Assembly (NCBI GenBank): GCA_964609695.1
Contig: CAZSSP010000003.1
Location: forward strand, 1 to 64,000
Direction of reading: 5' to 3'
Length of the DNA: 64,000 nucleotides
Source of the DNA: JAGNHS01 sp964609695
GTDB taxonomy: Bacteria; Bdellovibrionota; UBA2428
In this document: positions 41,143-50,055 of the stretch, piece by piece
Layout of the letters: each line of letters starts with the position of its first letter
How positions within the stretch are numbered: the stretch's first letter is position 1
The notes under the pieces: model-generated
What the model saw: the letters and a program-made list of their open reading frames with translations, nothing else
Databases searched by the model: none
What the model was told of the DNA's origin: nothing
Made by a program: the position numbers and the translations under genes

Positions 41143-42138
41143 TTACTTAGTTAATTTTACTTTATAATTAAAAAGAGCTTTCGATAAGGCTTTGGAAAAG
41201 TCAGGAGCTCTTGAGGCGACTAGATGCCAGTCGTCAGGAAAATCTCCCTGCCTTATCGGAAAGTCTATATTAACAATTTGCCAATTTTTAATAGCAAAAA
41301 TGTTTTTAATTCGATTGCGATCCTTAATCCGAATTGGAGTGTATTCACTTACTTTTTGAACTTCACTTAAGGGCATAAAGTAGGGAATAAAATCAGTTTC
41401 ATATAATTTGGCAAGTTGATCAATTTTTACCAAAGTTTGTGAAGCGGGTTCTTTATAGGGTTCTTGATTTTTTACTTCTTTTTCAAGAGTTTCCTTTGCA
41501 AGAGCTTTAGCCATATTTACAAAAGCCTTTTCTTTTCGAATTCCTGCTCTATCAGCAATGTCTAGCATTTCAGGTTTTATGAAAATTTCTTCAAGTCGAG
41601 CGAACCAAGAGGGTTGATAGGCTCTAAACCTGTCGTAACTAACTGAAAAATATCGAAGGCTGAAATCAACTTTACTCATAAAGGGAGTTTCAGATTTCCA
41701 AAATTCAAGAAAATGATCATTATCCATGACTGGAACTAAAGGGCTGGGATCGTCTTCATAAAACCATTGGTCTCTGATGAATGGAAAGCCCTCGGGTGCC
41801 TCCACTAAAATCATTGGCATTGATTCGGACTTTGCTTTTAGTATTTTAAAGTATTGTTTAAGTCCTAGATAGTGTTGCATCATTGTGCTGTAACCTCGTC
41901 CAAGGTTAATAGCTTTTACTTTTTTTCCACTGAGCTTTTCCCATTCTTGTGTAAAAGCTTCGGTATCTATGGCTGCACCAACTCGAGAAGATCCAATAAA
42001 GATAAAATCATAAGGTTCTTCATAGGAAATAACTTGGCCCCACCAATTTTGCTTCCAGTATAGATTTCCTCGGATTTCTTTAAGAAATATGACAAACAAT
42101 ATTAAAAGAATAAATATTTTAAAGGGTCGAGCTTGCAT
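41143..42138 (-). CDS. SGNH-like accessory protein for polysaccharide O-acylation
   Basis: A 331-residue protein with an N-terminal hydrophobic anchor (about 6-20, FILLILFVIFLKEIRG). FIFIGSSRVGAAIDTEAF (about 46-63) resembles the GDS block, NLGRGYST the Gly-containing block, and the C-terminal PDDWHLVASRAPDFSKAL carries the D-x-H residues of an SGNH hydrolase. It lies 8 bases after the MBOAT gene, an arrangement known for AlgI/AlgJ/AlgX-type pairs in which the SGNH protein transfers the acyl group to the polymer in the periplasm. Function inferred from motifs and pairing. Confidence 0.75.
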   Translation of the reverse strand: MQARPFKIFILLILFVIFLKEIRGNLYWKQNWWGQVISYEEPYDFIFIGSSRVGAAIDTEAFTQEWEKLSGKKVKAINLGRGYSTMMQHYLGLKQYFKILKAKSESMPMILVEAPEGFPFIRDQWFYEDDPSPLVPVMDNDHFLEFWKSETPFMSKVDFSLRYFSVSYDRFRAYQPSWFARLEEIFIKPEMLDIADRAGIRKEKAFVNMAKALAKETLEKEVKNQEPYKEPASQTLVKIDQLAKLYETDFIPYFMPLSEVQKVSEYTPIRIKDRNRIKNIFAIKNWQIVNIDFPIRQGDFPDDWHLVASRAPDFSKALSKALFNYKVKLTK

Positions 42139-42146
42139 ATAAGTTC

Positions 42147-43559
42147 CTAAAATTGAAAATAAATAAATTCCTTTGAGCTGAAATTACCAAATATGAGTAA
42201 AAGTCCTAGGGCAAAACTAAATATAATAATTCTTAGCCAAGAATTATTATTTTCACGATTAGTAAATAATTTGAACTTAGAGTCTAGGTGTTCCAAAAAG
42301 AACATTCCGCTAATGCAGATTAATATAAAACTAAGCTGAACAGGTCCCAAACCATGCGTTGATTCGTGAATCTCAGATAAAAAACCAGATTTAAATTGAA
42401 TTAAATTTTTCAAAAAAGCGTGTGCAACTTCAAAATTCGGTGCTCTAAAAAATACCCAGGCAATTGTGACCAGTTGAAAGACAAAAATGATTTTTATGAA
42501 TTTCGGCAAATGTACTTTAAATTTTTTAATAGTGGTTTCAAGTGCAATTGCCATTCCATGGATAAAACCCCAAGCTACAAAAGTCCAATTAGCACCATGC
42601 CATAGACCACTAATTAAAAACACTACTAAAATATTACGAACGTGAGAAATTCGGTTTCCCCCTAATGGAAAATATAGGTAATCACGAAACCACGTGGAAA
42701 GTGAGATGTGCCAACGTCTCCAAAATTCAGTGATGCTAGAGGATAGGTAGGGAGAGTTGAAATTAGTCATCAGTTCAAAACCCATCATTCTGGCTAGACC
42801 CCTTGCCATATCTGAGTAACCTGCAAAATCGCAGTAAATTTGAATAGAAAAGAAATAAGCAGCCATTAATGTGGCTCCTGAACTTAGATTTGTTGGATTT
42901 TTATAAACGTTGTCTACAAAAACTGAAAGTCTATCGGCAATTAAAACTTTACGAAGCATACCACATAAAAAAAGCTCTAAACCATTCCAGAATAGGTCTA
43001 GTTTGAAACTTTTGCTTTTGTGAAATTGCCATAGCATGTTTTGGGGACGTTCTATCGGGCCCGCTACTAATTGAGGAAAAAACATTACATAAAGTGAGTA
43101 TATCCAAAAATTACGCTCTGCCTTTTGATTTCCGCGATAAACTTCAATGGTATAACTCATGGCTTGAAATGTGTGAAATGAAAGTCCAATGGGTAATAAA
43201 ATTGATAAGTGTGATGGTTGCCAGCTCAATTTTATTAGGGAATTTAAATGAGCAATATTATCTACAAAAAAATTGTAATATTTAAAAACAAATAGAACTC
43301 CTATATTTGTAATTAAACTTATTATTAGAAAAGCTTTTCTAGACCAGCCTTCGAGTTTTTCTAGTATCAATCCCGCAAAGTAATCGATAACAATAGTCCC
43401 AAAAAGAATAACTATATAAACTGGTACGAAAGCCATATAGAAGACGCAGCTAGCAAAAAGTAGAAATATGATTTGAGCTGAATTCCAACGCTTTAATAGA
43501 AAAAAAACTAATAAAGTTAAAGGAAAAAAAAGAAGAAATTCAAGGGAGTTGAAAACCAT
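42147..43559 (-). CDS. MBOAT-family membrane O-acyltransferase (AlgI-like)
   Basis: A 470-residue polytopic protein with the usual AlgI length. It has WRRWHISLSTWFRDYLYFPLGGNR (about 287-310) and the catalytic-His segment SGLWHGANWTFVAWGFIHG (about 321-339). It also contains MFFPQLVAGPIERP and YCDFAGYSDMARGLARMMGF. The enzyme passes acyl (usually acetyl) groups across the inner membrane to the periplasm. With the SGNH partner it would O-acylate the exported glycan. It stands between the exporter and the SGNH gene. Confidence 0.92.
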   Translation of the reverse strand: MVFNSLEFLLFFPLTLLVFFLLKRWNSAQIIFLLFASCVFYMAFVPVYIVILFGTIVIDYFAGLILEKLEGWSRKAFLIISLITNIGVLFVFKYYNFFVDNIAHLNSLIKLSWQPSHLSILLPIGLSFHTFQAMSYTIEVYRGNQKAERNFWIYSLYVMFFPQLVAGPIERPQNMLWQFHKSKSFKLDLFWNGLELFLCGMLRKVLIADRLSVFVDNVYKNPTNLSSGATLMAAYFFSIQIYCDFAGYSDMARGLARMMGFELMTNFNSPYLSSSITEFWRRWHISLSTWFRDYLYFPLGGNRISHVRNILVVFLISGLWHGANWTFVAWGFIHGMAIALETTIKKFKVHLPKFIKIIFVFQLVTIAWVFFRAPNFEVAHAFLKNLIQFKSGFLSEIHESTHGLGPVQLSFILICISGMFFLEHLDSKFKLFTNRENNNSWLRIIIFSFALGLLLIFGNFSSKEFIYFQF

Positions 43560-43614
43560 GAATCATCGAACTTATCTGAAGGCTTGTAGAAACTCAAAAA
43601 ATAATTTTAGGGAT

Positions 43615-44361
43615 TTATAAACTTTTAAAGCTCAAATTTTGGGGAACATCTGCTTTCCCATGGCTAAAGTTAATTTGCTCGTCGCATATCATGGAAATAT
43701 CGGCTGGATTATGACTCACGAAAATTATAGTTTTATTTCTTTTTTTAAACTCGAGCATCCTGTCGAGACATTTCTTTTGAAAAGCTGCATCTCCTACTGC
43801 AAGAGCTTCGTCGATAATAAGCAGATCGGGGTCTACATCTGTGGCGACTGCAAATCCAAGCCGAGCAAACATTCCAGAGCTGTAAGACTTAACTGGGAAA
43901 TCTATAAATTCAGAAAGTTCCGAGAAATCAATTATCTTATCGATGCGGGAAAGGGCTTCTTTGCGAGACAAACCCACCATAGATGCCCCAAGATATATAT
44001 TTTCTCGACCCGTTAGCTCAGGGTCAAAACCAATTCCAAGTTCCACCATGGCGGATACCTTGCCGTATACGGACAGGGCTCCAGTACTTGGATAGATGAC
44101 TCCAGATATTGTTTTAAGTGTGGTCGATTTACCTGAACCATTTGGACCAACAAGACCTACGGAACATCCTTTGGGAATTGTAAATGAAACATCTCTAATG
44201 GCCCAAAAATCTCGAACACGCTCAAAATCTTCTTTTCCTTGAAAAACAGAATTAATTTTTCTAGTTAAGCCACCGATAAAAGCTTCTTTTAGAGAATAAG
44301 CTTTTTCTTTGTGTATTTGGTAGCAAACACCAGTCTGATAAAGGGATACGCAATTTGTCAT
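43615..44361 (-). CDS. Polysaccharide ABC transporter ATP-binding protein (Wzt/KpsT-type)
   Basis: About 248 residues from ATG 44361, 1 base after the permease stop. Upstream in-frame codons belong to the permease region. Walker A GPNGSGKST, signature SYSSGMFARLGFAVA and Walker B LLIIDEALAVGDAAF are typical of the O-antigen/capsule export ATPases, as is an N-terminal YSLKEAF...VRDFWAIRDVSF. It lacks the ~170-residue C-terminal carbohydrate-binding domain of Wzt proteins such as that of E. coli O9a, so chain-length recognition must be different. It forms the exporter with the permease at 44363-45199. Confidence 0.93.
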   Translation of the reverse strand: MTNCVSLYQTGVCYQIHKEKAYSLKEAFIGGLTRKINSVFQGKEDFERVRDFWAIRDVSFTIPKGCSVGLVGPNGSGKSTTLKTISGVIYPSTGALSVYGKVSAMVELGIGFDPELTGRENIYLGASMVGLSRKEALSRIDKIIDFSELSEFIDFPVKSYSSGMFARLGFAVATDVDPDLLIIDEALAVGDAAFQKKCLDRMLEFKKRNKTIIFVSHNPADISMICDEQINFSHGKADVPQNLSFKSL

Positions 44362-44362
44362 T

Positions 44363-45199
44363 TTATAACCAGTAGATAAAGTTTCTTTGGTATCTATGAA
44401 AAATAATCCAACCAAAAATAAACATAAATAGTCCTACGACCAGTGAAGTTAAATAGGCTTTTAGTGGTGGAACGTGACCATAATAAGTGATTTCTTGAAA
44501 AAGAAAAACAAATTTTGCCATTGGGTTTAGTGAGAGTGCCCAATTGTATTTTTCAGGAATCATTTCTGCAGAATAAAGAATAGGAGTTACATAAAACCAT
44601 CCACCCAGTATGACTTCTAAAAGGTAGACAACATCTCGAAAATAAACGGTGAGAGTCGCGGCGAGTAAGCCCCATCCCATAGAAAAAAGTAACACAGGAA
44701 TTAGTACAAGTGGGGTCAATAGAAGAGTAGAGTTCAAAACTCCTTCGCTTAAGCTAATGATAATTAAAAGAGCTATAAAGCAAAAAACAAAATTTATCAG
44801 ATTGTTCATGGCGATAGTGAGTGGGAAAATAGCTTTCGGCATTCTAACTTTTTTAATCATAGGTGCCGCTTGAAGAATGCTGGTTGATGCAGTTTTTGAA
44901 GTGTTCGCAAAGAATTGCCAAACTGTGAGTCCAGCAAATAAGAAGCTTGCATAGTTTGGAATTTGAATTCGCATTGCAACCTTGAAAACTACCCACATTG
45001 TTAACATAGTGAGTAGGGGAGCTAAGACCGACCACGCTATTCCTAGATAGCTTCTTTTGTATCGAACTTTTAAATCTCGAATGACTAAATTCCGAATTAA
45101 CTCTTTAAATTTTAGAAGTTCTTTAATGGGTTCGATAAAGAGTTGTCTAAAGCTCCATGGAGATTGATTGGCGTCTATGTACCATGTCGGCTTCGTCAT
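44363..45199 (-). CDS. Polysaccharide ABC transporter permease (Wzm-type)
   Basis: A 278-residue ABC-2 permease with six predicted membrane helices. Hallmarks are RDLKVRYKRSYLGIAWSVLAPLLTM (about 42-66) and the C-terminal ETYYGHVP-like SLNPMAKFVFLFQEITYYG region. It exports lipid-linked polysaccharide across the inner membrane with the adjacent ATPase. It is the first gene of a minus-strand run that continues to 35767. It is divergent from the epimerase gene at 45322, with about 120 bases between. Confidence 0.92.
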   Translation of the reverse strand: MTKPTWYIDANQSPWSFRQLFIEPIKELLKFKELIRNLVIRDLKVRYKRSYLGIAWSVLAPLLTMLTMWVVFKVAMRIQIPNYASFLFAGLTVWQFFANTSKTASTSILQAAPMIKKVRMPKAIFPLTIAMNNLINFVFCFIALLIIISLSEGVLNSTLLLTPLVLIPVLLFSMGWGLLAATLTVYFRDVVYLLEVILGGWFYVTPILYSAEMIPEKYNWALSLNPMAKFVFLFQEITYYGHVPPLKAYLTSLVVGLFMFIFGWIIFHRYQRNFIYWL

Positions 45200-45321
45200 T
45201 GATTGAGCAAAGCTATCTAGAATGCAGCCTTAAGTCGAGCTTTACGCCGCCCCGAGTCACGAGAGGCATCTTCTTAAATTTGTTGTTTCATTTTGCCTAC
45301 CGTGATTGATTGAAAGAATTA

Positions 45322-46308
45322 ATGAATTTTTATGTAATTGGTAGCAACTCCTTTTCTGGCTCCCACTTTATTGATTACCTTTTAGGAAAAAATCATTCTG
45401 TAATAGGAGTGAGTCGATCTGAGGAAATTAATCCTGTTTTTTTAGCTTATAAAAATAATTCTAATAAATCTAAATTCACCTTTCTTAAGAGAAATTTAAA
45501 TACAGATTCAGAACTAATGCTCGGTGATTTAAGCCGTTTTGATATCGATTATGTTGTTAATTTTGCGGCTCAAGGAATGGTGGCTCAAAGTTGGGAAAAG
45601 CCTGAGGATTGGTATGAAACTAATTTTGTTGGAAACGTAAAGTTTCACGATAAATTGAGGCAATATTCTAAATTAAAAAAATATGTGCATGTATCAACAC
45701 CTGAGGTGTATGGATCAACAGCAAGTTCAATCGTAGAAAATTATAACTATAATCCAAGCACCCCATACGCAGTTTCTCGTGCGGCGTGTGACTTAAGTTT
45801 GATGGCTTTTCATAAAAATTATAATTTTCCTGTAGTTTTCACCAGAGCTGCTAATGTTTATGGGCCAGGTCAGCAATTGTATAGAATTATACCTAAAGCG
45901 GCGCTTTGCATTTTGCTCGGAAAAAAAATTCCTCTTCATGGCGGAGGAGTTTCATTGCGATCGTTTATACACATGCAAGATGTTTGTTCTGCTACTTATC
46001 AGATTGCGACTAAAGCCGTGCCCCCTGATGTCTTTCATATTTCAACAGAAGAAGAAATTACAATTAGATCATTGGTTGAGACAATTTGTGAAAAATTGAA
46101 TAAAAAATTTAACGATTGTGTCGACCTTCACGAAGAAAGACCAGGCAAAGATTTTGCCTATCATCTCAATTCTAACAAACTTAGAAAGTCTTTTGATTGG
46201 AGTCCCAAGGTGTCTTTGGATGTAGGTTTAGATGAGACTCTTCGATGGGTTTGTGACAATATTGAGGAATTAAGAAAAATTCCAGATTATTACATCCATA
46301 AAACTTAG
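45322..46308 (+). CDS. NAD-dependent epimerase/dehydratase (SDR), catalytic Lys replaced
   Basis: About 328 residues from ATG 45322; a TTG four codons upstream is an alternative. The body resembles dTDP-glucose/GDP-mannose 4,6-dehydratases: NFAAQGMVAQSWEKP, VSTPEVYGS, TPYAVSRAACDLSL, TRAANVYGPGQQLYRIIPK and RSFIHMQDVC. Two departures are notable: the usual YxxxK reads YAVSR, with Arg in place of the catalytic Lys, and the nucleotide loop reads GSNSFSGS instead of GxxGxxG. It probably acts on a nucleotide sugar, but catalysis may be altered. The next gene starts 9 bases later. Confidence 0.85.
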   Translation: MNFYVIGSNSFSGSHFIDYLLGKNHSVIGVSRSEEINPVFLAYKNNSNKSKFTFLKRNLNTDSELMLGDLSRFDIDYVVNFAAQGMVAQSWEKPEDWYETNFVGNVKFHDKLRQYSKLKKYVHVSTPEVYGSTASSIVENYNYNPSTPYAVSRAACDLSLMAFHKNYNFPVVFTRAANVYGPGQQLYRIIPKAALCILLGKKIPLHGGGVSLRSFIHMQDVCSATYQIATKAVPPDVFHISTEEEITIRSLVETICEKLNKKFNDCVDLHEERPGKDFAYHLNSNKLRKSFDWSPKVSLDVGLDETLRWVCDNIEELRKIPDYYIHKT

Positions 46309-46317
46309 GAGTTTTGA

Positions 46318-47352
46318 ATGAAGTTTAATAAAATATTAATCACTGGTGGATTCGGATACGTTGGCAGTCGTCTAACTCCTTTTTTGGCGGACGCCGGATA
46401 TAAAATATCCGTTTATGATTTGGGGCTTTATGGCGACCAAGGATATCGTGCGCTTAGTCCCATTCAGAAAAATCAAATTGAATGGATTAAGGCAGACATA
46501 AGAGATCCAAAATCTCTTGAACGTTCACTCGGTGGAATTGATGCCGTTATTCATTTAGCAGCGATTTCTAATGATCCTACGGCTGAGCTTGATGAGAAGC
46601 TCACTAGGCAGGTAAATTTCGATGCGGTGGGTATGCTTGTAAGTTTATCTAAAAAGGCTGGCGTGAAACGGTTTATAAACGCTTCATCGAGCAGTGTGTT
46701 TGGTTTGAAGTCTGAGGAGAATATTAGCGAAGAACTTGAGCCTGAACCTTTAACTTTTTATTCTAAGTATAAAATGCTTTCTGAGTGGATAATTCGAGCG
46801 GCTTCTTCGAAAGATTTTTGTACTGTGAGTGTAAGGCCGGCTACAATTTGCGGTTATTCACCTCGGCAACGTTTTGATTTAACAGTGAATAAGTTAACGG
46901 CTGATGCTGTTAAGAAAAAGCTAATTACCGTGCATGGTGGAGCTCAGCGTAGACCCAATATTGGCATAACTGACATGATTCATCTTTATAAAAGATTACT
47001 TGAAGTTGAAGATGAACTTATAAATGGAAAGGTATTCAATTTTGGTTTTGAAAATCTTAAAGTTTTAGAAATTGCACAACTTATTGCAAATGAAGTGAAA
47101 GATCTATCTCCCCAAATTCAGATTACAGATACCAAGGATTTGAGAGACTACCACATATGTTCCGATAAAATTTTAAAAGAGTTAAGTTATGAACCTGTAA
47201 GTTCGATTCGAAAAGAAGTGGCTGAACTTCGATTAGCTTTATCAAAAGAAGAGTTTTCAAATATTGATGATGAAAGATTCTACAATTTAAAAATTATGAA
47301 TTTAAGTCTTAATTCTGACTCTTATAAGTTTTTGTCGGAGAAAGTAAAATGA
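46318..47352 (+). CDS. NAD-dependent epimerase/dehydratase (SDR)
   Basis: A 344-residue extended SDR. The loop ITGGFGYVGSRLTPFLADAG (about 7-26) is canonical, followed by DIRDPKSLERSL, AVIHLAAISNDPT, NASSSSVFG and the catalytic FYSKYKML (YxxxK intact). The closing SIRKEVAEL and a C-terminal ~40-residue tail complete it. It modifies a nucleotide sugar; the reaction cannot be fixed. It is coupled to the methyltransferase by a 4-base ATGA overlap. It may work together with the variant SDR just upstream. Confidence 0.9.
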   Translation: MKFNKILITGGFGYVGSRLTPFLADAGYKISVYDLGLYGDQGYRALSPIQKNQIEWIKADIRDPKSLERSLGGIDAVIHLAAISNDPTAELDEKLTRQVNFDAVGMLVSLSKKAGVKRFINASSSSVFGLKSEENISEELEPEPLTFYSKYKMLSEWIIRAASSKDFCTVSVRPATICGYSPRQRFDLTVNKLTADAVKKKLITVHGGAQRRPNIGITDMIHLYKRLLEVEDELINGKVFNFGFENLKVLEIAQLIANEVKDLSPQIQITDTKDLRDYHICSDKILKELSYEPVSSIRKEVAELRLALSKEEFSNIDDERFYNLKIMNLSLNSDSYKFLSEKVK

Positions 47353-48011
47353 TTGGTCAAGAAATTGATTTGTTGGTGAATTATCCAAGGACTAAGCGCG
47401 ATACAAAAGAACGTGGGCAAGCTAAAACTGAAGAACATCGCAAAATTGCTAGAAAGTTTGATAAAGAATTTTTTGATGGAGACAGGTCAACTGGTTACGG
47501 TGGTTTTAACTATAATTCACGATTTTGGCAGCCTGTAGTTCCAACTTTCATTGAACATTTTTCATTAAATACTTCTTCATCTTTGCTCGATGTGGGTTGT
47601 GCTAAGGGCTTTATGTTGCATGATTTAAGTGAGGCATTACCTGGTATTTCTATTGCAGGTGTGGATATTTCTGAATATGCCATAGAAAACTCAATGCCTT
47701 CTGTAAAAAAATTCTTAAAGGTAGCCAATGCCTTAAGTTTGCCTTATCCAGACAAATCCTTTGATGTGGTGATTTCGATAAATACTATTCATAATTTAGA
47801 GTTGACTGAGTGTGAAAAGGCTTTGGCTGAAATCCAGAGAGTTTCTAAAAAGGGAAGTTTTATAACAGTCGATGCTTATCGTAATGAAGAAGAGCGATTA
47901 AGGATGTTTGACTGGAATTTAACAGCTAAGACAATTCTTTCTGTGAATGAATGGAAAACTCTCTTTGCTAGAGTGGGATACACTGGAGATTTTTACTGGT
48001 TTATACCTTAA
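47349..48011 (+). CDS. Class I SAM-dependent methyltransferase
   Basis: A 220-residue protein. LLDVGCAKGFMLHDL (motif I, about 78-92), AGVDISEYAIENS (motif II, about 99-111), ANALSLPYPDKSFDVVISINTIHNL (motifs III-IV, about 126-150) and a closing IQRVSKKGSFITVDAY are typical of Methyltransf_11 enzymes. It has no extra domain. It is placed between a sugar epimerase (ATGA overlap) and a TPP-dependent enzyme, so it most likely methylates a sugar precursor. Target unknown. Confidence 0.9.
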   Translation: MIGQEIDLLVNYPRTKRDTKERGQAKTEEHRKIARKFDKEFFDGDRSTGYGGFNYNSRFWQPVVPTFIEHFSLNTSSSLLDVGCAKGFMLHDLSEALPGISIAGVDISEYAIENSMPSVKKFLKVANALSLPYPDKSFDVVISINTIHNLELTECEKALAEIQRVSKKGSFITVDAYRNEEERLRMFDWNLTAKTILSVNEWKTLFARVGYTGDFYWFIP

Positions 48012-48016
48012 GATTT

Positions 48017-49000
48017 ATGGATAAAAATTCGAGCTTAGTTATTCTTCGGTCAATACTCAGAATGCGAATGGTCGAGGAGGCTATCGCTTCGAAATATAAT
48101 GAAGGTAAAATGCGTTGTCCTGTGCACTTGTCTATTGGGCAAGAAGCGGTTCCTGCAGTTGTAAGTTATTTTTTAAAAGATGAGGATTTGGCAGTGAGTG
48201 GACACCGAGCTCATGCACATTATTTGGCTAAAGGATCTTCATTAAATGCAATGTTGGCAGAAATATACGGTAAGTCTACAGGCTGCGCTCAGGGACGTGG
48301 CGGCTCTATGCACTTAATAGACGAATCAAAAGGCTTTGTTGGAAGTACGGCGATTGTCGGAGGCACAGTACCAATCGGTGTAGGGTTGGCCTTGGCATTA
48401 AAGCATAAGAATAAAAAAAATCTTGCCTGTATTTATTTAGGCGACGGAGCCATGGAAGAAGGCGTGGTATATGAGTCCTTGAACTTTGCCGCGCTAAAAA
48501 AGTTGCCTTGTTTGTTTGTTTGTGAAAACAATTTCTTTTCAGTTTATTCTCCTTTAAAAGTACGCCAACCTGAAGGCAGAAGGCTCACAAATTTGGTGGA
48601 TTCTATTGGAATAAAGTCTGTTCTAATAGATGGAAATTCAGTTGAGGAACTTTATTCATGTCTAGGTCCAATAATAAGTTCAGTTCGAAATGGAGAGGGG
48701 CCGGTATTTTTAGAATGTCCTACTTATCGATGGCGTGAGCATTGCGGTCCAAATTTCGATAATGATTTGGGTTACAGAAGTGTAGAGGAATACAATCAAT
48801 GGAAGCGCCGAGACCCAGTAGAGACTTTTAAAACATATCTTATTGAAAGCAATCAAATACAAAGTGAAGATTTTGATTCTTTAGAAAATGAAATAGAAAA
48901 TGAAATTAAATTAGCATTTGAGTTTGCCGAAAATTCAACACCTGCTTTCTTAGAAAATCCAGAAAATGAAATTTTTTCTAAAATAGGTTCTTTTTCATGA
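48017..49000 (+). CDS. TPP-dependent dehydrogenase E1 alpha-like subunit
   Basis: A 327-residue protein similar to pyruvate/acetoin dehydrogenase E1 alpha. It has HYLAKGSSLNAMLAEIYGK, GRGGSMHLIDESKGF, the TPP/Mg motif GDGAMEEGVVYESLNFAALKKLPCLFVCENN (about 143-173) and FYSVYSPL-like residues. It pairs with the beta-like subunit next door (4-base overlap), so the two form one E1 enzyme. No E2 or E3 gene is adjacent, so the reaction is not the ordinary oxidative decarboxylation by a complex. A carboligase or decarboxylase step in sugar synthesis is suggested by the context. Confidence 0.9.
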   Translation: MDKNSSLVILRSILRMRMVEEAIASKYNEGKMRCPVHLSIGQEAVPAVVSYFLKDEDLAVSGHRAHAHYLAKGSSLNAMLAEIYGKSTGCAQGRGGSMHLIDESKGFVGSTAIVGGTVPIGVGLALALKHKNKKNLACIYLGDGAMEEGVVYESLNFAALKKLPCLFVCENNFFSVYSPLKVRQPEGRRLTNLVDSIGIKSVLIDGNSVEELYSCLGPIISSVRNGEGPVFLECPTYRWREHCGPNFDNDLGYRSVEEYNQWKRRDPVETFKTYLIESNQIQSEDFDSLENEIENEIKLAFEFAENSTPAFLENPENEIFSKIGSFS

Positions 49001-50055
49001 AACGAATATTAAGCTTTTCTGATGCAATTCATGAGGCCATTGATTTATCTTTAGAGTTAAATCCAGATCTATTTTGTTATGGTTTGGGTGTCGACGACCC
49101 TAAGGGAGTTTTTGGTACAACTCTTAACTTACATCAAAAACATGGTTCTCATCGTGTGTTTGACACTCCAACTAGTGAAAATGCAATGACTGGTATTGGT
49201 ATTGGTGCGGCTCTCGCTGGGTGTCCGGTTGTAATGACTCATCAAAGGTTAGATTTCTTTTTGCTAGCTATGGATCAACTCGTTAATAACGCATCAAAAT
49301 GGCGTTATATGTTTGCTTCTAAAGCATCAGTCCCAATTACGATTCGTCTCATTATTGGACGTGGATGGGGGCAGGGTCCTACGCATTCTCAAAGTTTGCA
49401 TTCATGGTTTTGTCATATCCCTGGATTGAAAATTGTAAGTCCGACTACCCCAGCAGATGCCAAGGGCTTATTAATGGCAAGCATTGCTGATCCAAATCCT
49501 GTTTTATTCATTGAACAACGGTGGTTACACCAAAGTATGGGTGAAGTACCGGAGGGGCCTATTTTTCATAAACTGGAATGTTCCGAATATCTAAAAAGAG
49601 GCTCTGATATAACTATTGTGGCGCATTCATTAATGAGTTTAGAGGCTCTTCGTGCTGTAACGGAGCTTGAAAAGAATGGAATTACTTGCGATTTGATTGA
49701 TTTAAAAACCCTAAATCCATGGGATAAAAATAAGGTTCTTGAATCTGTTTCTAAAACAGGACGTCTCTTGGTGTTGGACACTTCTCATCGTTCATTTTCG
49801 TACTCATCAGAAATTATTTCTTTTGTTAGTGAAAATTGTTTTAATAGACTTAAAACAGCACCTATAAGGGTGACTCTTCCGGACTATCCCGCACCTACAA
49901 GTCAGTTTCTCACAAAGGATTTTTATCCAAGTGCTTTGGATGTTTATAAAGCTTGTTTCAGCTTAATGAATAAAGAAATAAAAGTTGAAACTACAGCGTT
50001 TGCTTCTAAAGCACCACATGATGTGCCAGGAGAATGGTTTAAGGGCCCCTTTTAA
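48997..50055 (+). CDS. TPP-dependent dehydrogenase E1 beta-like subunit
   Basis: A 352-residue transketolase-like Pyr plus C-terminal domain protein. It has DTPTSENAMTGIGIGAALAG, QRLDFFLLAMDQLVNNASKWRYMF (about 84-107), GPTHSQSLHSWFCHIPGL and ISDPNPVLFIEQ-type residues, then a C-terminal GSDITIVAHSLMSLEAL. The start overlaps the alpha-subunit stop (ATGA), and the next gene's ATG overlaps this stop (TAATG), so three genes are translationally linked. The beta subunit carries the proton-relay and pyrimidine-binding side of the E1 active site. Confidence 0.9.
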   Translation: MKRILSFSDAIHEAIDLSLELNPDLFCYGLGVDDPKGVFGTTLNLHQKHGSHRVFDTPTSENAMTGIGIGAALAGCPVVMTHQRLDFFLLAMDQLVNNASKWRYMFASKASVPITIRLIIGRGWGQGPTHSQSLHSWFCHIPGLKIVSPTTPADAKGLLMASIADPNPVLFIEQRWLHQSMGEVPEGPIFHKLECSEYLKRGSDITIVAHSLMSLEALRAVTELEKNGITCDLIDLKTLNPWDKNKVLESVSKTGRLLVLDTSHRSFSYSSEIISFVSENCFNRLKTAPIRVTLPDYPAPTSQFLTKDFYPSALDVYKACFSLMNKEIKVETTAFASKAPHDVPGEWFKGPF

